Source: a bacterium
Lineage (GTDB): Bacteria; Auribacterota; UBA3054
Reading direction: 5' to 3'
Length of the DNA stretch: 64,000 nucleotides
Assembly (NCBI GenBank): GCA_017557885.1
Contig: JAFYXV010000002.1
Location: 124,001-188,000, forward strand
Shown here: one piece after another, positions 39,695-47,526 of the stretch
How the letters are laid out: each line of letters opens with the position of its first letter
Position numbering within the stretch: the first letter of the stretch is position 1
Position numbers and translations under genes: made by a program
Notes under the pieces: model-generated
Seen by the model: the letters and a program-made list of their open reading frames with translations, nothing else
Database searches by the model: none
What the model was told of the DNA's origin: nothing

Positions 39695-41038
39695 TTACAA
39701 AAACATAGCCATATACAATGGCAAATGGATTATGTCGTCCTTTAGCATGACGTCTTTGGTGTAAAGAATGAATGTTTCTCCGATGCGCTTCTTGAATTTT
39801 TTCTTGAATTTATCAAGAGACAAGTGTGAACGGTAATTTCCACTTTTTACCTCCACAGGGCATATCTTGTCTCCGCGGCGGATCAGGAAATCGATCTCCA
39901 TTCTGTTTTCGGCGCTGCTAAGGTCGTAGCGGGAATAGAAGAAGAGCTTTCTCTCGCTGCAGGAAAAAGCCTGCGCGACATAATTCTCCATGATCATTCC
40001 CTCGTTTATGTAAAGGTCTCCGGAATACACTTCGCTGTATATGCTGCTCTCCGTGTACGGGCGGTCTCCCAGCGTCTGCGAGATCATCAGTCCGGTGTCC
40101 AGAAGATAGACTTTTAAAGTTGAGTCGTCCTCGCTCAGGGAAAGAGCGACGCTGGGATCAGTGGCGTTGTACGCTATGTTAGCGACTTTCGCCTCGTCGA
40201 GCCAAAGAAAGGCTTCCTCGTAATTCCTGTATCTGGCCTCTTTGTCCAAAGAAGCCAAGGAATATTTCTTTTCCTTTTTGGAAAGCTGACCGGGAATGCC
40301 GTCGAAAACTCGCCTGACCTTCGCGGCGTCTTTTCCGGCGTATTTGGCAATATCGTTGTGGTATAGTCTGAGAATAGATCTTTTCACCATGTCGACTTCG
40401 CCAAGATTTCGCGTCTCGATAAACTTATCGACAGCTTGCGGCATGCCGCCTACCAGAAGATATTCCCGGAAGCGGTGCATAGCCGTTTCATGGAAACTTC
40501 TTCCCATAGGACGTCTTTCCTCGAAAGCCTTTTTGATGGCGGGAAAAGTGACCTTGTCACCTATCGCCCACAAGTATTCCTCAAAGTCCATCGGATACAT
40601 TCCAATGGCTTCTTCCTCCGACGGGATGGTGATATCCTTCACGTTCATCCTTATGGAAATAAGCGAACCGGTCTCTACGTAATCGTAGCGTCCGTCCCCC
40701 ACAAGCGCTTTCAATAGTTGCCTGGCCTCGGGACAGCGCTGCACCTCGTCGAAGACGATCAAGGTTTCTCTTTCGTGCAAAACGACATTATAGGCGAAGG
40801 AAAGCTCGTTGAAAAAAACGCTCAGATCGTCAGGATGGTCAAGGATGGCTGAAAGCACTTTTTTGTTCGGTTTCATGAAGTCCACGATAACGTAAGACTT
40901 GTATTCGTTTTTACCGAATTCTTCAACAATAGTGCTCTTGCCAACGCGTCTGGCTCCCTCTATCAAAAGGGCGGATCTGCCTTTGGATCGGCGCTTCCAT
41001 TCGAGGAGTTTTTCATAGATCTTTCTCTTAAAAAGCAT
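39695..41038 (-). CDS. AAA_14/DUF4143-family ATP-binding protein (second copy)
   Basis: 447 aa. Walker A is GARRVGKST (about 28-36), Walker B TLIVFDEVQRCPEA, and the sensor YVETGSLISI. DUF4143 features include FREYLLVGGMPQAVDKFI, a middle winged-helix region, VYLLDTGLMIS, NYVAQAFSC and the nuclease-like end MEIDFLIRRGDKICPVEVKSG. It is an ancient paralogue of 18647-19987 (same length and plan, low identity). Its promoter region also has three evenly spaced repeats, of a different sequence. It lies between two SUMF genes. Function unknown. Confidence 0.9.
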   Translation of the reverse strand: MLFKRKIYEKLLEWKRRSKGRSALLIEGARRVGKSTIVEEFGKNEYKSYVIVDFMKPNKKVLSAILDHPDDLSVFFNELSFAYNVVLHERETLIVFDEVQRCPEARQLLKALVGDGRYDYVETGSLISIRMNVKDITIPSEEEAIGMYPMDFEEYLWAIGDKVTFPAIKKAFEERRPMGRSFHETAMHRFREYLLVGGMPQAVDKFIETRNLGEVDMVKRSILRLYHNDIAKYAGKDAAKVRRVFDGIPGQLSKKEKKYSLASLDKEARYRNYEEAFLWLDEAKVANIAYNATDPSVALSLSEDDSTLKVYLLDTGLMISQTLGDRPYTESSIYSEVYSGDLYINEGMIMENYVAQAFSCSERKLFFYSRYDLSSAENRMEIDFLIRRGDKICPVEVKSGNYRSHLSLDKFKKKFKKRIGETFILYTKDVMLKDDIIHLPLYMAMFL

Positions 41039-41060
41039 AATTATCTCCTATTTTGCGACT

Positions 41061-41089
41061 ATTGTAGTATTTACAACTTAAAAAGTCAA
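41061..41089 (-). promoter_or_regulatory. Promoter of the second DUF4143 ATPase gene
   Basis: On the minus strand TTGACT, 17 bases, TACAAT, about 20 bases upstream of the start, with AGGAG before the ATG. The repeat array begins about nine bases upstream of the -35 box. Confidence 0.75.
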
Positions 41090-41097
41090 TACTCTTG

Positions 41098-41177
41098 CAC
41101 GTTTTTAAGAGGTCATAGATGGCTGAATTTACACGTTTTTAAGAGGTCAGACAAGGCCAAATTTACACGTTTTTAAG
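41098..41177 (-). repeat. Three direct repeats (iteron-like) upstream of second DUF4143 ATPase
   Basis: On the plus strand CACGTTTTTAAGAGGTCA occurs at 41098-41115 and 41132-41149, and its first 12 bases again at 41166-41177, all with 34-base spacing. CTTAAAAA next to the -35 box gives an inverted partner. Confidence 0.85.
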
Positions 41178-41188
41178 ACTTAAATAAC

Positions 41189-41221
41189 AAAACGACCGGC
41201 CGCGGAACACGGCCGGCCGCT
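41189..41221 (-). terminator. Terminator, SUMF-cassette hairpin family (copy 4)
   Basis: CGGCCGGCCG/CGACCGGCCGCG-type stem followed by TTTTGTT on the minus strand, after the 502-aa SUMF gene. Confidence 0.85.
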
Positions 41222-41242
41222 TTGGATTGCCAGAAGCCGATT

Positions 41243-42751
41243 CTATTCCAAAACTAGAACTACGCGGATGCCGGAGTCGTTGTTGTAGTTGTCGGTGCGG
41301 CTATAGCGGCTCCGGTAAGCCGAGCGGCTTTCTTTCGGATAGAAATAGTAGCTGCCGCCGCGAAGAACGCGGTAAAAGCCCTTTTCGGGGCCCTTGGGAT
41401 CGGTGACGGGATCTGCCGCCATGTTTTCACTGTACCAATCCAGACAGTACTCCAAGGCATTGCCGTGCATGTCATAAAGGCCCCAGGCGTTCGGAAGATA
41501 GCAGCCGACCACAGTCGTGTACTCGTAGCCGCCTTTGCCGTCCTTCATGTTGTGATAGACTCGGCCAAGCTTGAACATATTGCCGTCGTCAAATTCGTTG
41601 GTGATGTTCGTGCCGTTGTTCAAAGCCGTGGTCGTTCCGGCTCTGCAGGCGTATTCCCACTGCGCTTCCGTAGGCAGATCGAAAGCCTTTCCTGTTTTCG
41701 CGCGAAACTTCCCGAAGAAGGAATCGTCGTCGACTTCGCTGCTGGCAGGCCAGGTAGCCCCTTTATTCCTCCCTCTTATGGCGTCGTAGGAAAGCTGTTC
41801 CACGGGCCTCAGATCACCCTTATAGTAGGAGGGATCGTCGCCCGTGACGATAGCGTACTGCTTCTGGGTCATCTCGAAGACGCCGATATAAAAGTCTTTG
41901 GTGAGCGTCACCTCGTGCTGCACTTCCGCTTCTTCCCTGCCGAACTCGTTGGTGGGAGAGCCCATGACGAATTTCCCGGCCGGGACTTTTCTCAAGACCA
42001 TCTTCGTGGTCTTGTAAACATCCGACCAGCCTTTCTTGGGTTTATCGTCAAGATAACTGATCCCTCCGCTGGCAAGGTCGACGACCATGTATTTTTCCGC
42101 GAAAGCCGGACCATCATCAGGTTCTTCGTCACCACCGTCGTCGGGCTTCTGATAGTTCGCCACGGTGAATTTTTTGGCCTTGCTCCAAGTGGAGTAATAA
42201 TCCTTGCCGTTCACTTTCTTGAAGGCACGCAAACACACCTGGTAGGTCGTGTTCGGCTGAAGTCCCGTGACCTGACAGCTCGAGGACTGCTCGCCTGTCA
42301 CCAAAATGTTGCCGGACTGTGACTCGTCGGGAGCGGTGTAAAGAAGTTCGTAGCCGTCTACGCCCGAGGAGGGCTTCCAGGTCGCCTCGAAGCCCGATTC
42401 GATGCTTTTAATTTTCTTTATTTTCACCGGCTGCGGAACGATCGCGAACTCCCCCACCGCCTTGCCGGTATATTTCCCCGCGCCGGTAGCCACCACTCTG
42501 GCGGTGCCTATTTGATCGTTGTTCTCATAGGAAAGCGTATATTCCTTCTTTTGTTTCAAAGGCTTGGCGCCGCCGCAATAGACTTTCGCGGCAGGTTTCA
42601 AAGCCTTGCCCTTGAAAACGAGCACGTCCTTTTTCAATACGACCGAACCGTTGGCGCTCAGATCATTGTCGGAGGAATCCTTGACGTCCGCAAAGATGAC
42701 GCTTGAAATTGCAAGCGACGCCAATAGTAAAGCGGCAATTAGTTTTTTCAT
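41243..42751 (-). CDS. Secreted FN3-SUMF protein
   Basis: 502 aa with signal peptide MKKLIAALLLASLAISSVIFA. Residues about 35-105 form a beta domain with KEYTLSYENNDQIGTARVVA and GAGKYTGKAVGEFAI. Residues about 110-200 are a fibronectin type III domain (IESGFEATWKPSSGVDGYEL, then GLQPNTTYQVCLRAF and YYSTWSKAKKFTV). The rest is one SUMF domain (FVMGSPTNEFGREE, DFYIGVFEMTQKQY, LPTEAQWEYACRAGTTT). The C-terminus reads RGGSYYFYPKESRSAYR: the Cys before RSA is Ser. Unlike the two polyproteins it lacks the internal PEP-CTERM signal. Probably a surface or periplasmic adhesin-like protein. Confidence 0.87.
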   Translation of the reverse strand: MKKLIAALLLASLAISSVIFADVKDSSDNDLSANGSVVLKKDVLVFKGKALKPAAKVYCGGAKPLKQKKEYTLSYENNDQIGTARVVATGAGKYTGKAVGEFAIVPQPVKIKKIKSIESGFEATWKPSSGVDGYELLYTAPDESQSGNILVTGEQSSSCQVTGLQPNTTYQVCLRAFKKVNGKDYYSTWSKAKKFTVANYQKPDDGGDEEPDDGPAFAEKYMVVDLASGGISYLDDKPKKGWSDVYKTTKMVLRKVPAGKFVMGSPTNEFGREEAEVQHEVTLTKDFYIGVFEMTQKQYAIVTGDDPSYYKGDLRPVEQLSYDAIRGRNKGATWPASSEVDDDSFFGKFRAKTGKAFDLPTEAQWEYACRAGTTTALNNGTNITNEFDDGNMFKLGRVYHNMKDGKGGYEYTTVVGCYLPNAWGLYDMHGNALEYCLDWYSENMAADPVTDPKGPEKGFYRVLRGGSYYFYPKESRSAYRSRYSRTDNYNNDSGIRVVLVLE

Positions 42752-42864
42752 GATTTCGCTTGGTTAAATTTAAGTCAATTTGTATTTCTTCGATGGAAAA
42801 ATTTTATCAAAGATATATTGGGAAAACAAGGAAAATTTGTGGTTCCTTGCCTTGAAAAAATAGC

Positions 42865-43515
42865 TCAAAATCCTACCCCGCCGATGTATTTCATCCCGAG
42901 AACCATGATCTTTGTGATGAGCATGCCGAAGTAGCGCCAGACGGGCGTGTTGATGAGGATTATCATGATGATGAAGCTCGCCATGCTTATCCTGCCGTAA
43001 TATTTCCTGATGTTGTAGGGCAGGAATGCGAAAAGCAGATGCGAGCCGTCCAGAGGCGGAATGGGCAGAAGGTTGAAAAGGCAGAGCATGATGCTCATGG
43101 CCGCCATAGGAATAATAAGATATTGGAAATAGATCTCCGATTGCTGGTCAGGGATGAAGGCGAGGAGCCTGACGATCAGCAAGGTGACGACAAAAATGAT
43201 CAGGTTGGAAAAAGGGCCGGCCAACGAGACCAAGATATCGTCTCTTCTGGGATGTTTGAAATATCTGGGGTCCACCGGGACGGGCTTGCCCCAGCCAACC
43301 AGCATGAAGGCGCCGGGAGTGAAGATATTTATGAGGGGGATAATGAGCGTTCCCCACAAGTCTATGTGGGGAATGGGAGAAAGGGAGATGCGGCCCAAGT
43401 TTTTGGCCGTGTCGTCGCCGCACCAATGGGCGGCCAGGGCGTGGGCGCTCTCATGCCAGGCGATGTTGAAGAGCAGGATCCCGAAAGATATGATCTTTGG
43501 CAGAAGATCTTCCAT
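42865..43515 (-). CDS. Site-2 protease family zinc metalloprotease (M50)
   Basis: 216 aa from ATG 43515, set by the TGATG overlap with the flavoprotein stop; a TTG one codon earlier is less likely. The zinc motif is NIAWHESAHALAAHW (HExxH), and the third ligand lies in NLLPIPPLDGSHLLF. Five or six membrane helices are visible. It is the small M50B subtype without PDZ domain. It cleaves membrane proteins within the bilayer; substrates unknown. Confidence 0.93.
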   Translation of the reverse strand: MEDLLPKIISFGILLFNIAWHESAHALAAHWCGDDTAKNLGRISLSPIPHIDLWGTLIIPLINIFTPGAFMLVGWGKPVPVDPRYFKHPRRDDILVSLAGPFSNLIIFVVTLLIVRLLAFIPDQQSEIYFQYLIIPMAAMSIMLCLFNLLPIPPLDGSHLLFAFLPYNIRKYYGRISMASFIIMIILINTPVWRYFGMLITKIMVLGMKYIGGVGF

Positions 43516-44726
43516 CAACTGATCTTGGACTTGAGCTCTTTGGCCAAGGCGCGGCCGCTTGCGTACGCCTCGAGAAGCTTCTCCTCGTCAGGGATCATCT
43601 TGGCCTGAACGTTGGGAACAATAAGAGGAATGCCGGCTTTTTCAAAATAGCCCTTCAGTTCGTCGAAGGCCATAAGGTTCCAGCCGTAGGATCCGAAGAT
43701 GGCGCCCAGGATGTTCTGGGGCTTAAGGCCTTTTATGTAAGTGAAGCAGTCGGCTACCGTCGGGAAGATGCCGTTGTTCATGGTGCAGGAACCGACAGCC
43801 AAGGCTCCGGCGTTCATCAGTTCGCGCATGACTTCGGAGCGGTCGGTGCTTTTGAGACAGATGACGCGCGGAACACAGCCCTCCGATTCCACGCCTTCCG
43901 CGAAGGCGGAGGCAAGTTCCTGGGTGCTGCCCCACATGGTGTCGTAAACGATGACGACTTTTTTAGTGTAGGGCTGGGCGACGTAATTGTCGTACCAGGA
44001 AAGAACTTTTTCTATGTCTTCTTTGGTGCGCCAAATTGGTCCGTGATCGGGGGCGATCATGGCAACGGGAAGATTCATGGCCTTGAACTTGGTAAGCGTA
44101 GCGCCCACCATCTTGGCGTACGGAAGGACGATGTTGGCGAAGTATTTGTCGGATTCGTGCTTCAGGAGCGCCGGGCAGTTCTCATCGGCGAAAAGCTTCG
44201 CGGTGGCCAGGTGCATGCCGAAGGCGTCCTGGGAAAAAAGGAGCTGGCGCTCGTTGAGGTAGGAGAACATGCTGTCCGGCCAGTGGATCATCCTGGTCTC
44301 CAGGCAGGTCAGATGAAAGTCGCCGAGATCGATGGTGCCCTTGTCAGGGACGGCTTCGGCGTTGACTTCGCCGTGGAAGAGATCTTGGATCGCTTTTACG
44401 CCCATGGGAGAAGCGTAAACTTTCTCAGGGCTTGCGAGCTTGATCATTTCAGGAAGACAGCCGGTGTGATCCAGTTCGGCGTGGTTGGAGACGATCACGT
44501 CGATTTTTTTTATGTCCGTAACGGAAGAGATGCGTGAAAGCATCTCTTCCATGTACGGGCGCTTGACCGTGTCGATGAGAGTTGTCTTTTCGCCAATGAT
44601 GAGGAAAGCGTTGTAGGTCGTGCCGCGTTCCGTTTTGTACCCGTGGAAATCGGCGAGCTGCCAGTCGATGGCGCCCACCCAATAGACGTTTTCCGCTATT
44701 TTTTTAGCGTTGAAAGGCTTGGTCAT
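43515..44726 (-). CDS. Flavodiiron protein (FprA/A-type flavoprotein)
   Basis: 403 aa. The N-terminal metallo-beta-lactamase-like domain has diiron ligands in SNHAELDHTGCLPEM, then DSMFSYLNERQLLFSQDAFG and APDHGPIW. The C-terminal flavodoxin domain begins VVIVYDTMWGSTQELASAFA and includes GSCTMNNGIFPTVADCF and FGSYGWN. These enzymes reduce O2 or NO and protect strict anaerobes. It overlaps the M50 protease gene downstream by one base. No rubredoxin is encoded nearby. Confidence 0.95.
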   Translation of the reverse strand: MTKPFNAKKIAENVYWVGAIDWQLADFHGYKTERGTTYNAFLIIGEKTTLIDTVKRPYMEEMLSRISSVTDIKKIDVIVSNHAELDHTGCLPEMIKLASPEKVYASPMGVKAIQDLFHGEVNAEAVPDKGTIDLGDFHLTCLETRMIHWPDSMFSYLNERQLLFSQDAFGMHLATAKLFADENCPALLKHESDKYFANIVLPYAKMVGATLTKFKAMNLPVAMIAPDHGPIWRTKEDIEKVLSWYDNYVAQPYTKKVVIVYDTMWGSTQELASAFAEGVESEGCVPRVICLKSTDRSEVMRELMNAGALAVGSCTMNNGIFPTVADCFTYIKGLKPQNILGAIFGSYGWNLMAFDELKGYFEKAGIPLIVPNVQAKMIPDEEKLLEAYASGRALAKELKSKIS

Positions 44727-44750
44727 CTGTCTTCTCTTTGTTTTGCGATT

Positions 44751-45686
44751 TTATTTTTGGGGATTGATCTCTATGAGTTCAACGTCGAAGATAAGAGCGG
44801 CGCCGCCGGGGATATCAGCACCAGCGCCCCTGTCGCCGTAGCCGAGGTCGCTGGGAATGAAGAAACGGTAAGTGGAGCCGACCGGCATGAGCTGCAGCCC
44901 TTCCGTCCAGCCTTTGATAACTCCGTTCAGGGGGAAAGAGATGGGTTCGCCGCGCTTGTAAGAGCTGTCAAATTCCGTGCCGTCCACCAGGGTGCCCTTG
45001 TAATGGACCTTCACCGTGTCGGTGGCTTTCGGCTTGGCGCCTTCGCCTTCCTTGATGACAGTGTACTGCAGGCCGCTTTCCGTGGTCTTGACGCCTTCCT
45101 TCTTGGCGTTCTCCTCCAGGAACTTCTTGCTTTCGACCTTGACGGCTTCCGCTTTGGCCTTGGCTTTGGCTTGGGCTTTTTCATCCATCGCTTCCATGAC
45201 CGCCTTGCGTGCGTTCTCGTCAAGACGGGGCTCTTTGCCTTCCTTAGCGTCGTTGATGCCGGCTAATGCCTCGTTCTTGTCAAGCTCGTCGATGCCGTTG
45301 GCAGCGAAATTGGAGCCGATCTTATAACCGGTGAAATAGCTCAGGATACCTTTCTCATCCGTGAAATCCTTTTCGCCGTCAACCTGCATTTGCGTCATGA
45401 AAGCGCCGTGCTGGGCTTTCACATCCTCCTGCTTGACGCCCATGGGCTTTTTGGCATAGCCGTCGGAAAAGCCTTCCAAAAGTTTTTCCGGGGAGAGGAT
45501 CAGTTTGTATTTTTTGTTGCCGGAGAAGATCTCGTAGCCGAAGGAATAGGAAAAGTCTTTCATGGAAATCTCGGTCTTGGGGGTTGCGATTTCAGCGGCG
45601 GCTTCGGCGGGCGTAGTCGCTTCGGCGGCGCTCAGGGTGATTGCCCCGAATAAGAGGGCGGAAATTGTCAAAAGGTAAAGTTTCAT
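44751..45686 (-). CDS. FKBP-type peptidyl-prolyl cis-trans isomerase (Mip/FkpA-like)
   Basis: 311 aa from ATG 45686, which has AAAAGGA about seven bases upstream; a further ATG five codons earlier overlaps the gpmI end. Signal peptide MKLYLLTISALLFGAITLSA. Residues about 40-185 are the FKBP-N dimerisation helices with an Ala/Lys-rich linker (EKAQAKAKAKAEAVK). The FKBP-C domain is complete: VKVHYKGTLVDGTEFDSSY, ISFPLNGVIKGWTEGLQLM and SDLGYGDRGAGADIPGGAAL. It is a periplasmic folding catalyst. The N-terminal part looks longer than the common single set. Confidence 0.93.
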   Translation of the reverse strand: MKLYLLTISALLFGAITLSAAEATTPAEAAAEIATPKTEISMKDFSYSFGYEIFSGNKKYKLILSPEKLLEGFSDGYAKKPMGVKQEDVKAQHGAFMTQMQVDGEKDFTDEKGILSYFTGYKIGSNFAANGIDELDKNEALAGINDAKEGKEPRLDENARKAVMEAMDEKAQAKAKAKAEAVKVESKKFLEENAKKEGVKTTESGLQYTVIKEGEGAKPKATDTVKVHYKGTLVDGTEFDSSYKRGEPISFPLNGVIKGWTEGLQLMPVGSTYRFFIPSDLGYGDRGAGADIPGGAALIFDVELIEINPQK

Positions 45687-45697
45687 AGTCGTCCTTT

Positions 45698-47392
45698 TCA
45701 TTTAACTTTGATTAGAGAATCGAAGTATCCCTCCGGCTTCTCATAGCCCAGAAGCGTAAGAAGCGTGGAGGCGATATTGCCAAGCCCCGGTTTGTTGCTG
45801 GTCTCGGCTAATTCGTAGCGCGCGGTGTCGGGGCCGGCGATCACGAAGGGGACCGGATTCAGGGTGTGGCTGGTAAGCTGTTTGTATTGTCCGCCGGCGC
45901 CCATTTCCGGTTCGCCGGTCTTCTTGTTGCAGGAGATCATCTGCTCGCAGTTGCCGTGGTCCGCCGTAAGGACCAAGGTGCCGCCCTTTTCTTTCACGGC
46001 GGCATAGATCATGGCCACGGCCTCGTCAACGGCCTTTACGGCTTCCGTAGCGGCCGCCATGGAGCCCGTATGGCCGACCATGTCGCCGTTGGCCAGGTTA
46101 CAGCGCAGGAATTTGTATTTGCCGCTCTCGATGGCGGCGACAAGGGCCTTGGCGATCTCGATGGCTTTCATCCTGGGCGCCTGGTCGAAGGGCACCTTGT
46201 CGGATTCGATCTCCTGCCAGGTCTCCAGCTCGTCGTCGAACTTGGAGGAGTTGTTGCCGTTCCAGAAATAGGTCACATGCCCGAATTTCTGAGTTTCGCT
46301 GATGGCGAACTGGGAGACTTTGTTGCGGGAGAGATACTCCGAGACCGTGCGGTCTATTTGCGGAGGGCTGACGAGATAGACGGGCGGCATGTGCGTGTCG
46401 CCGTCGTATTCCATCATGCCGGCGTAAACGACTTTCGGGAATCTCTTTCTGTTAAAGCCTTTGAAATTCTCTTCCGTCAGGGCGCGGCTGATCTCCAGGG
46501 CGCGGTCGCCGCGGAAATTGAAGAAGATCACGGAGTCGCCGTCCTTGATGGTGGCAAGCGGCTTTTCGGGATCCTTGGGATCGCTGACGACGAAAGCCGG
46601 AAGATACTGGTCGTCCTGCTTGGAGTCGATCCTCAGGGAACGGATGGCTTCCATGGCGTTGGGAAATTTGGCGCCTTCGCCCAGAACGTGGGCGTTGTAG
46701 CCTCTCTCCACGATCGTCCAGTCGGCTTCGTATCTGTCCATGGTGGTTACCATGCGGCCGCCGCCGGAGGCGATGAAGTAGCGCCTTACTTTGCCGCTCG
46801 ATTCAGCCTGGCGTCTAAGAGACCAAAGATAATCCTCGAGCTCGCCGAAATATCTGAGGGCGGAAAGGGGCGGAACGTCGCGGCCGTCCAGAAGCGCATG
46901 GACGTAAACTTCCTCCACGCCTTTCTCGTCGCACTCCCCTATCATGGCGATAAGGTGAGCGATGTTGGAGTGCACGTTGCCGTCGGAAAGAAGGCCGATG
47001 AAGTGGATGGGGGCCTTGTTATCGAGGGCGTTGCCCATGATCTTTTTCCAACCAGCGCCTTCATAGATCCTTTTTTCCGCGATAGCCTTGGCCACAAGAC
47101 TGGCGCCCTGGTCGAAGACACGGCCGGCGCCCATGGCGTTGTGGCCAACCTCGCTGTTGCCCTGATCGGCGTCGCTGGGCATGCCCACGGCGGTGCCGTG
47201 AGCCTGAAGCCTGGTGCTGATCTTCTCATTGTCGATGAGGGCGTGGAGAGTCTTGGGTTCAGCCGCTTCGTAGGCGTTTCCGGGATAGCCTTCCTTCGTG
47301 CCTTTAAAAATGCCGACGCCGTCCATGATGACGAAGACCAGCGGTCCTTTTACGCCGTCATAGTTGGGAAGTCTTTTCAACGTGAAATCCAT
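45698..47392 (-). CDS. gpmI: 2,3-bisphosphoglycerate-independent phosphoglycerate mutase
   Basis: 564 aa, slightly longer than most. The phosphatase-like site is seen in FVIMDGVGI and DADQGNSEVGHNAMGAG, whose Ser is the phosphorylated nucleophile. The 'HALLDGRDVPPLSALRYF' and 'NLANGDMVGHTGSM' segments are also standard, and VLTADHGNCEQM gives metal ligands. It interconverts 3- and 2-phosphoglycerate in glycolysis. It is 11 bases upstream of the FKBP gene on the same strand. Confidence 0.96.
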   Translation of the reverse strand: MDFTLKRLPNYDGVKGPLVFVIMDGVGIFKGTKEGYPGNAYEAAEPKTLHALIDNEKISTRLQAHGTAVGMPSDADQGNSEVGHNAMGAGRVFDQGASLVAKAIAEKRIYEGAGWKKIMGNALDNKAPIHFIGLLSDGNVHSNIAHLIAMIGECDEKGVEEVYVHALLDGRDVPPLSALRYFGELEDYLWSLRRQAESSGKVRRYFIASGGGRMVTTMDRYEADWTIVERGYNAHVLGEGAKFPNAMEAIRSLRIDSKQDDQYLPAFVVSDPKDPEKPLATIKDGDSVIFFNFRGDRALEISRALTEENFKGFNRKRFPKVVYAGMMEYDGDTHMPPVYLVSPPQIDRTVSEYLSRNKVSQFAISETQKFGHVTYFWNGNNSSKFDDELETWQEIESDKVPFDQAPRMKAIEIAKALVAAIESGKYKFLRCNLANGDMVGHTGSMAAATEAVKAVDEAVAMIYAAVKEKGGTLVLTADHGNCEQMISCNKKTGEPEMGAGGQYKQLTSHTLNPVPFVIAGPDTARYELAETSNKPGLGNIASTLLTLLGYEKPEGYFDSLIKVK

Positions 47393-47460
47393 AAATGTTC
47401 CTTAATAATTGGTTATTAATGTAATTATATCATTATTTTGCCCATGAAAATAAGGGCGAA

Positions 47461-47499
47461 AAGAAAAAGCTTCGGGCCTTTTTAAAAAGTCCGAAGCTT
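47461..47499 (-). terminator. Terminator after the GspK-like gene
   Basis: AAGCTTCGG and CCGAAGCTT pair around an A/T-rich loop and are followed on the minus strand by TTTTTCTT. Confidence 0.75.
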
Positions 47500-47526
47500 C
47501 TCTTTGGGAAGAAAAAAAGCGGAGGC

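Noticed and set aside
33805-42751. Calling the SUMF proteins formylglycine-generating enzymes (sulfatase activators)
   Set aside because: The Cys pair of the active site is not present; only one Cys (CRSA) or none (41243 gene) is found at the C-terminal segment, and no sulfatase gene is in the window.
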